64,000 nt of DNA, taken from Paenibacillus luteus (lineage in GTDB: Bacteria; Bacillota; Bacilli; Paenibacillales; Paenibacillaceae). Below, piece by piece: positions 26,641-35,100 of the stretch. The notes beneath the pieces are model-generated. The model was not told the DNA's origin. It worked only from the letters and a program-made list of their open reading frames with translations, and did no database searches. The translations under genes and the position numbers were made by a program. The stretch covers positions 1-64,000 of the forward strand of contig NZ_SKCD01000014.1 of the NCBI RefSeq assembly GCF_006542765.1, written 5' to 3'. Position 1 is the first letter of the stretch; the number at the start of each line of letters is the position of its first letter.

Positions 26641-28275
26641 TCACTCTGATTCGCCTTTGCTCTCTGTGCTTTCGTATTTGCTGCGAAATTCCGTAGGCGT
26701 CTGCCCGGTATGCTTCTTGAACAGCTCGCTGAAGTATGGCCGATCCCGATAGCCGAGCTCAAAGGTGATGTCCTGCACCTGCATGCCTTCCAGCAGCAGC
26801 TCTTTGGCCCGTTCCATTCGCGCGGTCGTTACGTACTGCATAAACGTCATGCCTATTTCCTTCTTGAACAAATTCGAGAAATAGCTGGGGCTTAAATGGA
26901 CAACACTCGCGCATTCCTGTACCGTCAAATCGCTGCCCAGTCGGCCGCTCACATAATTCACGGCTTGGTGGATCAGTTGGCCCACATCATTTTTCTGACG
27001 CTTCTGAACCCATTCGCTTCCGGTTAACCCCAGCTCTCTCACATCTCTGATCAGCTCTTCCGTCGAGAGGTAGCGCCCCTTCTTCATTGCACTCAAACGA
27101 TCATCCAGCCAAATGCGCTGCTTTGTGTCCGCTTTCTCAGCAATGACTCGGTACATAGAGAAGGCCAATCCGTAAAATAAGTTTGTCATCACATCCGGAT
27201 CAGGCGGAGCCGGATAACGGAGACATTCTTCTGCTATGCTGGCAAGCAGCCGATCGGTTCCTTCCCGGTTGCCCGAACGCAGACAATACAGCAGCTCCGT
27301 CTCCTTGTCTGCGGAATAATGAGGCGTAATATGATCCTGCCGCTCAATATCTCGATAGGAAATAATACAGCCGCTTCCGGAATAAAATTGATAGCTGAGC
27401 GCCGTTTTGGCTTGTTCATACGACAAGGCAATCTCCCCGATGCCTTCCACCCAGCCTCCGACGCCTATGGAAATATCACGTTTCGCATAAAGATTCACAT
27501 GATGCCTGCATGCTTCTGCGATTGCGAGCACATCGACTTCCCGCTCCGGGTTCAGCAGCACGACAAACTGGCCTAAGTGCTCCCGAAACACGATTCCTTT
27601 GCCTTGCTTCTTAATCGTTTCCTCCAAAATGTTCTGGATCGCAAACCGGATAAGCTCTACCTCTCGTACAGGCAATGGCGAACGCTCGTTCATTAAGCCG
27701 TCAATTTGCACCGCCATGGCGACAAAACCGCAGGTTCCCATATCGATACCGAGAAAATCCCATTTCTCATATGCCCGTTCAGGCAGCTCGTCATGGCGGA
27801 TCAATAATCGGAAATACTCCTGCCGCAAATAAGGCAGACTCTCCCTTACCTTTCTCTCCAGTGCCAGCCGGTCCAGTTGCTCCAGCCTTTGCGCTTCAAT
27901 TTTGGCTTTAGCGCGTAATACCACATCCACCACTTGCTCGGTGGTAAAGGGCTTGACTAAATAATCGAACGCCCCAAGCCGGACCGATTCCTGCGCGTAA
28001 GTGAAGTCGGAGTAGCCGCTGAAAAAGATGACTTGCGGGCCTTGCTCTCCATTCTCCTTCAACTCGCGAACCATATCGATTCCGCTTTGCATCGGCATCC
28101 GGATATCCGTCATCACGATATCGGGATGCTTGTCCTTGATGAGCTGCAGGCCATCCTTGCCGTTCATAGCCGTGCCTGCTATTTCGATGCCATGCTCCGA
28201 CCATGGAATCTTTTTTAGAATGCCGTCTATCACTGTTCTCACATCATCGATAATGCACATCGTTATCCCGTTCAT
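26641..28275 (-). CDS. YesN-like response regulator, AraC type
   Basis: A 544-residue cytoplasmic regulator. The receiver domain (1-120) has the phosphoacceptor Asp in DIVMTDIRMP and the conserved Lys in YLVKPF. A central region of about 300 residues is typical of YesN proteins, and an AraC double helix-turn-helix closes the protein (about 440-535, LTVQECASVVHLSPSYFSNLF ... YRDRPYFSELFKKHTGQTP). It is the partner of the kinase immediately upstream; ATGA overlap couples their translation. It most likely activates this transport/lyase operon when the kinase senses an extracellular sugar. Confidence 0.93.
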   Translation of the reverse strand: MNGITMCIIDDVRTVIDGILKKIPWSEHGIEIAGTAMNGKDGLQLIKDKHPDIVMTDIRMPMQSGIDMVRELKENGEQGPQVIFFSGYSDFTYAQESVRLGAFDYLVKPFTTEQVVDVVLRAKAKIEAQRLEQLDRLALERKVRESLPYLRQEYFRLLIRHDELPERAYEKWDFLGIDMGTCGFVAMAVQIDGLMNERSPLPVREVELIRFAIQNILEETIKKQGKGIVFREHLGQFVVLLNPEREVDVLAIAEACRHHVNLYAKRDISIGVGGWVEGIGEIALSYEQAKTALSYQFYSGSGCIISYRDIERQDHITPHYSADKETELLYCLRSGNREGTDRLLASIAEECLRYPAPPDPDVMTNLFYGLAFSMYRVIAEKADTKQRIWLDDRLSAMKKGRYLSTEELIRDVRELGLTGSEWVQKRQKNDVGQLIHQAVNYVSGRLGSDLTVQECASVVHLSPSYFSNLFKKEIGMTFMQYVTTARMERAKELLLEGMQVQDITFELGYRDRPYFSELFKKHTGQTPTEFRSKYESTESKGESE

Positions 28276-30038
28276 TCGTTGATCACCTCTTGAATAGGCA
28301 TGATTAGCGTAACCGACGTTTTTACGCCCGGCTCGCTTTCGAGCTTCATTGCAGCCTTATACCCGTAATATAGCGACAATCTGGCTCCTACATTAGAGAG
28401 CGCGTAGCTTGTATGCTCCGTGTCAGCGCCGTTCAGCATCTTTTCTACGCGCGCTGCATCCATCCCGCTTCCGTTATCCGTTACGGTGAGCATCAGCATC
28501 CCCTCCGCGGCAGCCACTTCTATTCGAATGATTCCAAGATGCGGAAGCTCCTGCAAGCCATGCAAAATCGAATTTTCCACGAGCGGCTGCAGGATAATTT
28601 TGAGCACCGGTATATTCATAAGCTCCTCATCCACGGTCGGCATTTCATAGGTAAACAAATCAGGATAACACATCGCCTGCAGCTTCAAATATTGCGCAAC
28701 ATGCTCAAGCTCCTGCCGTAGTGTTGTGATTTCCTTGCCATTATTAAGACCGAGCCGGAACAGAAGCGACAGCGATACAATCATGCCGCTGACATCCTGC
28801 TGCTCCTCCATCTCGCTCTTCCAATAAATCGTATTTAAAGTGTTGTACAAAAAATGAGGATCGATTTGGGCCTGCAGCGCCTTAATTTCTGATTTTCGTT
28901 TCGCCTGCTCGGATACTTTGACCTCTTCAATGAGTTCACTGATTTGCCCTAGCATTCGGTTGAACTTGTGGCCAACCTGACTGATCTCATCCTCGAATAC
29001 GCTCTCGAAACGCACGTCAAGCTGATTCTGCTCAACCTTGAGCATCAGGTTGCGAAGCTTGGACAGCGGCTTCAGCAGAAGCTCCGACAGCATACTGGAC
29101 ATCACCAGCGCCAATACGACGCAAACCCCCATAATCGTAAGAATCGTCCAGCGCATGTGCTGGACCGGCTCCAGCAGCTTGGATTTGGATTGGTAGCCGA
29201 TAAGAACCCAGTCAGGATTCATGCCAAGCGCTACATAGTTCACCAGAAAGGGATTGTTGCTCTCCGATAAATATTCAAAATGGCCTCTGCTGCTGAGGGC
29301 TACCTGTTCATAAAGCAGCTTGTTATCATTGGGCAAACCCGTCTCCGTGGAAAATACAGCCTGCTCGGTGCTGCGATCAACGACAAGCTGCCTTAGACTG
29401 CCCTCCTGCAGATGAGCCTGTATCAGCTCTTCCAAATAATCTTCCCGAATATTAACAATGACATAAACGCCTGGCAGCTGCATTTCGTATAGTGGTTTGA
29501 TGATTAAAGATATAACTGAATTTCCTCGGCTGAACAGCTGATCGGTGTGCCCGCTTACCCAAAGCGTTGCCCATTGCTTCGGCGCTTTCAGGATCATGGC
29601 ATTAATGAAAGTATCCGTGATGTGAAACGAGCTGCGCTTGCTCTCTGTCGGGTAAAAGTCACCGATGGACGTATGCACCAGCACAGAATCAATCGACTGC
29701 TCGGCAAGCATCATCTGGGCAAAAGGGGTTTGCAACTGGGAGAGGCGGTTATAATATTCCTTGCTGTTGCTTGCTTGAACATCACGCATCGTGCGCTGGA
29801 ACGGCTCGCCCATCATGAGCGTAGACACAGAGACGACGATATTCCGCAGCCGCTCGTCAAACACCTGCGCCGTTTTGTTTAAGGTATCCTGACTTGTCTT
29901 GGTTGCCTGTGTTTTCATTTCACGAGAAAAAAACACGGAAACATAAGTTCCCGTGACTGAAATGCAAACGACGGTGAGCAAAACAAAAGAGACCCAAATC
30001 CGTCTTTTTAGCGACATCTTTCTGAATAGCTGTTTCAT
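28272..30038 (-). CDS. YesM-like sensor histidine kinase
   Basis: A 588-residue membrane kinase. One helix near residue 20 and another near 300 flank a large extracellular sensor domain. HAMP follows, then the His_kinase box with QAQIDPHFLYNTLNTIYW, then an HATPase with VENSILHGLQ and DNGSGMD. This LytS/YesM type pairs with AraC-type regulators that control glycan loci. ATG 30038 is preferred to 30047 because GAGGCG lies 9 nt upstream. It lies between the permeases and the response regulator in the same operon. Confidence 0.92.
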   Translation of the reverse strand: MKQLFRKMSLKRRIWVSFVLLTVVCISVTGTYVSVFFSREMKTQATKTSQDTLNKTAQVFDERLRNIVVSVSTLMMGEPFQRTMRDVQASNSKEYYNRLSQLQTPFAQMMLAEQSIDSVLVHTSIGDFYPTESKRSSFHITDTFINAMILKAPKQWATLWVSGHTDQLFSRGNSVISLIIKPLYEMQLPGVYVIVNIREDYLEELIQAHLQEGSLRQLVVDRSTEQAVFSTETGLPNDNKLLYEQVALSSRGHFEYLSESNNPFLVNYVALGMNPDWVLIGYQSKSKLLEPVQHMRWTILTIMGVCVVLALVMSSMLSELLLKPLSKLRNLMLKVEQNQLDVRFESVFEDEISQVGHKFNRMLGQISELIEEVKVSEQAKRKSEIKALQAQIDPHFLYNTLNTIYWKSEMEEQQDVSGMIVSLSLLFRLGLNNGKEITTLRQELEHVAQYLKLQAMCYPDLFTYEMPTVDEELMNIPVLKIILQPLVENSILHGLQELPHLGIIRIEVAAAEGMLMLTVTDNGSGMDAARVEKMLNGADTEHTSYALSNVGARLSLYYGYKAAMKLESEPGVKTSVTLIMPIQEVINE

Positions 30039-30067
30039 GTTGTCCATCGCCTCAATATATGAAATAA

Positions 30068-30904
30068 TTAGCCCTTTACCGAACCAGCCGTGACCTGCAT
30101 GAAGGAACGGTTAGCAAAAATGTATACGATCAGCATAGGTAAAATAGAGATGCATGCGCCTGCCAGCATCAGTTGATTTTCTACGGCTGCTCCTGCCCCA
30201 TATCTCAAATTCGCGAGCCCTACAGGCAGCGTTTGCAGATCAGGACGTGATAGCGAGAAAACAAGCGGCAGGATATATTCATTCCAAGCGTTTCGGAAGG
30301 TGAATAGCGCCACGACAGCCAGCGCCGGCCTAAGGAGCGGCAAAATAATTCTCCAAAAGGTCGAATAAAAATTGCAGCCGTCAATGAGTGCCGCTTCATC
30401 CAAATCCTTCGGAATGCCGCGGAAAAAGCCAATGATCATGAAGAACGCGGTAGCGTGGGCGCTGATTAGAATGATTATGACACCCCATAATGATTTCTGC
30501 AAACCGATGGCTACCATGAGATTAAACTGCGGCTTCAACACCACGGCTCCAATCGAAATGAACAGCGTAAACGATTGGAGAAAAATAAACAGCTTTTTCC
30601 CCCTGAAAGCGACACGGTCGACTGCATAGGCCGCCATAGCGGCTACGAGCAGCGTCCCTATCGTAGTGAATACGGCAACATATACGCTATTGAACGTGAA
30701 GCCGGAAAAATCAGCTTTATTCCATGCCTCTACGTAGTTTTGAAATTGCCATTTTATAGGGAACACCGTCGCTCCCGTCGTCAGCTCCAAATTGGTCTTG
30801 AAGGAGCCAAGCAGCGCGATTACGATTGGAAACAGCATAAGCCCCGCCGTAATGATCAGCAAAATCCATACCGGCGTTCGAACCAGCAATTTACGAATAG
30901 TCAT
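30068..30904 (-). CDS. Sugar ABC permease, MalG/YcjP type
   Basis: A 278-residue permease with six helices. The EAA loop DEAALIDGCNFYSTFWRIIL (about residue 180) contacts a shared ATPase, probably an MsmX-type protein encoded elsewhere, as none is in this operon. AAGGGGGG precedes the ATG. It forms a heterodimer with the permease upstream, 14 nt away. Confidence 0.92.
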   Translation of the reverse strand: MTIRKLLVRTPVWILLIITAGLMLFPIVIALLGSFKTNLELTTGATVFPIKWQFQNYVEAWNKADFSGFTFNSVYVAVFTTIGTLLVAAMAAYAVDRVAFRGKKLFIFLQSFTLFISIGAVVLKPQFNLMVAIGLQKSLWGVIIILISAHATAFFMIIGFFRGIPKDLDEAALIDGCNFYSTFWRIILPLLRPALAVVALFTFRNAWNEYILPLVFSLSRPDLQTLPVGLANLRYGAGAAVENQLMLAGACISILPMLIVYIFANRSFMQVTAGSVKG

Positions 30905-30918
30905 GTTTTATTCCCCCC

Positions 30919-31809
30919 TTAATAAACGTTGTTCAGCTTTTTCGACATCCAGAAGTAAAGCCAGGTGACCAAACCGACGATGATGGCTGTCGTGAAGCCG
31001 ACCGCGCTGCCGTAACCGATATTTTGCACAGAGGTGCCTGTCGTGGTAAGCGGGAAAAACAATTTATACAAGTAGAGATACATAACTTCTGTTTTGCCAA
31101 AAGGTCCGCCTTCGGTCAAGACCATGATGCTCTCGTAGCCTTTGAGAGAAGTTGTAATCGCCAGCATGATAATCATCTGAAGCACAGGCCCCAGCATCGG
31201 AATCGTAATGTACCATAAGCGTTGAGCCGGATTTACGCCGTCCAGCGACGCAGCTTCGTAGACATCCTCAGGAATGCCCTGCAAACCTGCAATGAAGAGA
31301 AGCATATAGTTGCCCACGGCTCCCCATACTGCAATGATAATAATCGTTAGCATCGCATGAGCTGCACCGAGCCAATCGACGGGACCCGATACGATATTCA
31401 GCTTTATGAGGTATTGGTTGATAATACCGTTGTAAGAGTTAAAAACAATATAAAACACGATGGACATAACCGAAGCGCTAAAAATCGTCGGCAGGAAAAA
31501 GATCGCTCGGAAAGCATGGCGGCCGCGCAGCTTGCGATTTAGGATAACAGCCAGAATTAGCGATAACGGAAGCGTTATAATCAGTTTGCCTCCCGCATAC
31601 ACAAACGTATTCGCCACTGACTGCCAGAACTCTGTATCACGCGCCACTCTGGCAAAGTTCTCAAGCCCAATAAATTTAGGCGTCCCGTAACCCTGGTATT
31701 CATAAAACATATATCGAAGCGCCCAAAATACCGGATATACGCCAAGGGCCATTGTCAGAAAAAAACTGGGAAAGCTGAACAAGTAGGCACCTATTCGATT
31801 TCTTTGCAT
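30919..31809 (-). CDS. Sugar ABC permease, MalF/UgpA type
   Basis: A 296-residue six-helix permease and the first gene of the operon. The EAA motif is YEAASLDGVNPAQRLWYITI. The start codon follows GGAGGAG. The 346 nt upstream (31810-32155) must hold the promoter and binding site for the YesN-like regulator. I cannot pick out boxes there with confidence; only the terminator of the SLH gene is visible. Confidence 0.92.
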   Translation of the reverse strand: MQRNRIGAYLFSFPSFFLTMALGVYPVFWALRYMFYEYQGYGTPKFIGLENFARVARDTEFWQSVANTFVYAGGKLIITLPLSLILAVILNRKLRGRHAFRAIFFLPTIFSASVMSIVFYIVFNSYNGIINQYLIKLNIVSGPVDWLGAAHAMLTIIIIAVWGAVGNYMLLFIAGLQGIPEDVYEAASLDGVNPAQRLWYITIPMLGPVLQMIIMLAITTSLKGYESIMVLTEGGPFGKTEVMYLYLYKLFFPLTTTGTSVQNIGYGSAVGFTTAIIVGLVTWLYFWMSKKLNNVY

Positions 31810-32007
31810 GCTTCCATCTCCTCCCGTGTTGTAGCTTCATTGTATAAGAAGGAGACGGGCTAACGGGATGGGGCAATCCATCAATGTGGGGGGACGAAAC
31901 TACTTTTATGGTGTAAGACTTATCGATCGGCTTATTTCATTGGTGTTACTTCCCGTATGCAAATCGATGAGTTGCTGTATCCTTCACAAATCTAAATAAT
32001 ACAATGA

Positions 32008-32042
32008 GCCTCCACCCCATGCTATTCAACGGGGATGGAGGC
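32008..32042 (-). terminator. Terminator after the SLH/DUF4838 gene
   Basis: GCCTCCACCCC pairs with GGGGATGGAGGC with one bulge, followed on the minus strand by a T-rich TCATTGTATTATTT stretch. Confidence 0.5.
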
Positions 32043-32155
32043 ACATATTTAAAGTTATTAAAAAACCAAGTTAATCCTATCCGTATCGCTCATATTCATG
32101 ATTAGAATGAGAAACTGTTGCCGCAAAGTTGGCATCAAAGACAGCATGTGTTACT

Positions 32156-35100
32156 TCAAATGGATGAATCTGCAGGAGCAAGCTCCTGTAAATACAAACC
32201 CATATCATCCAGATATAAAATCTCACTTTCCGCAAAATCCGTAAGCAAGATATTAATTCTGATACGGCTAACAGCCTGACCATTTAATTCAGTCGGCACC
32301 GTACCTGCCCATTCCCTCTCTTTCCATTCTCCCAGCGTATCTCCTACTTCCAAGGGATCGATTAACAAATCGCCTATAATAGCATTATTTGAGTTAAGAA
32401 AATCGACATATAGCCTTATCTTGCCTGCTACTGAACCGCCTGCCGCAGTTTTGTACCAAGTTGACATGCGATAATCTCCAGGGACTACGTTGACAAGTTG
32501 GCTAATGGCTCCTAGATTCACGCCATCCGCCTTCAAGCTGAAATCACCGGTTTTGAATTGTTCACCGCTTCTGCTTATCGACGTAGTTACAAAGTTATTT
32601 CCCCCATCAATCCAATAAGACCAAGGCAACGCGTCATCCGTGCCTGCCGAACCTTCCTCAAAGGATATATTGTCGTTCAATGGAGAATCTTCAACAGGAG
32701 TTGGTTCTTGTATAGAAAACTCCATATCATCCAAATATACAACTTCCCCTTCCCCAAACTGGTTCAACAACAAAGCAATCCGCACGCGGGTTACAGCTTG
32801 ACCATTAATGGAGTCGGGTACCGTTCCCTTCCATTTCGTCTCCAGCCACTCCCCTTGTGTATCACCCACCTCAACAGGGTCCATCAGAAATTCGCCTAAT
32901 ATGACATTATTTTGATTGAGAAAGTCCACATACAGCCTAAGTTTGCCATTGGTTGAGCCGCCTGTCTCAGTCTTGTACCAAAGCGACGTTTGATAATCTC
33001 CGGGAGTCACATCGACTATTTGGCTGATCGCTCCTGCGCTCACACTGTCAGCCTTTAAGCTGAAGACTCCCTTCTTATTCTGCTCATTACTTCTATTTAT
33101 GGCGGTAGTGGCAAATCTGGTGCTTTCGTTAATCCAGTATGACCAAGGCAAAGCATCATCTGTACCTGCCGATCCTTCCTCGAAGGATGCATTCTTATTC
33201 AATATATAATCTAGATTAGGAGGCTCTTGCTCAAACAGTTCCACATCGTCCAAATAGATGATTTCCCCTTCTGCGAAATCGGACAGCAATATTGACATTC
33301 TAATTCGAGCTACAGCTTGACCGCTGATTTGCTCTGGCACGATGCCTAACCACTCAGTCTCCTTCCATTCTCCGTTCGTATCACCTACTTGTTCGGGATT
33401 CATAACGATCTCACCAATGATTGCGTTGTTCTGGTTAAGCAAATCTACATATAGCTTCAGCTTACCGTTCGCTGAACCGCCCGTCGCTGTCTTAAACCAT
33501 GAAGATATTCGATAATTACCAGGTTCGACAGCTACAATTTGACTTACCGCACCCGCCTTCATACTTTCGGCCTTCAAAGCAACATTCCCCGTCCTATGCT
33601 GCTCGTCGCTCCTCCCTACTCCCGTAGTGATATACTTATTGCTTCCATCAATCCAATAAGACCATGGGAGGGCATCATCTGCCCCTACAGAACCAATCTC
33701 AAATGAACTGTTCTGATTTAACGGTAGTTCACCTGTAATTGGAGGTATATAAGGATCACTCAATCTGAAAAAATCCACATCATCCAAATAAATAATTTTA
33801 TTATCCTTTAAGTTACTCACTTTGACGCCAAATTGCAATTTTTTAACAGGTATTCCGTCAACCTTTTCCGGAATATTGCCCACCCATTCAGCCAAATTCC
33901 ATCCGCTTTCAGCATCTTTCAGCTGCTTCTCTTCATTGTATGAAGACGCCAGCCAATTACCGTTTGCATCATTATAATAAATAAATAATTGCAATGTCCC
34001 TTCCATTTGCAATGCCTCAGGTACATAGTAATAAGCCGACATACCATGATAACCAGCATTCACCTCACCGAGTTCATAGACAGGTCCTCCCAATTTCAGT
34101 CCATTTAACTTCAGTCCATAATCATCTGATCTCGGATATTCATTACTTCGATGAATATTGTCTTCAGAGGATTGTCCAAACTCCAACCAATACCACCAAT
34201 CCTCAGAATTTATTCCATTCCCTTGCTCAAAGGAAGTATTCGTATTCATTGTCGTTCCTTCATCTGCCATTGCTAGGATCAGCTTTACATAATGAACGGC
34301 GTATGCGGAAGCCTCCGTTTGAATGATGTCATTCATTCGAATTCTTACTCCGCCCGTTGGCGGTTCACTCTTTATCCATTCCACCAAAGATTGTATGTCG
34401 CTGCTTTTAATGCCTGACCACATCATCCCATAAGCTTCCGGCGACCATTCGATGGATAGAATGTTATCGGATTTAAACTCTTCTACCAGTTCTTTTCGCT
34501 TATCGGATAGCGCAAGTCGGCTTATGATTTCATTCAGTAAGGAAATTCCCATACTTTCACTTGTAATCGCACCTGACGCTTCCAAATTACCCGGGTAGGT
34601 CAACACGGAGGATTCGTAGTATTCAAATGACTTTAACAGCTTCTGAGCACGTACAAGCTGGGAGGCCGTGCCCGTCAACTGTGCTTTCGCCACTGCCTGT
34701 TCCAGCCATTGACGACTTTGTGCCATCTCGGTATCATTTACGATTTGCAAATAGCTGGCATCCATGAATGTCATAAAATTAAAACGAGGGTTCGCCAAAC
34801 TCCATGCCTTATACCAATCCGATTCAAAGATACGATTTTGCCAAAAATCTTCCCAGTGAGCATAATACTTAGCTAAATACGGCGCAGCATCGGCACCAAC
34901 TGCATTAATATACCAGTCATGAAGCAGCACATCTACGTCCGCAGTAGCATCCCATTGCAGCTTGGCTGCGATCCAACCTTTAGGACCTTCACCGAAATTC
35001 GGCGCCAACTCTGTGGTTTGTGCTTGAATACCTGTTTCATAAGCGTACCTGTAATTATCTGCCATTTGATGAAAGTATGAGCGAGGAAGAACATAGGGTC

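Noticed and set aside
31810..32155. Promoter for the YesMN-type operon
   Set aside because: A TATACAAT-like -10 box was seen on the minus strand, but no -35 box lies at an acceptable distance, so no call is made.
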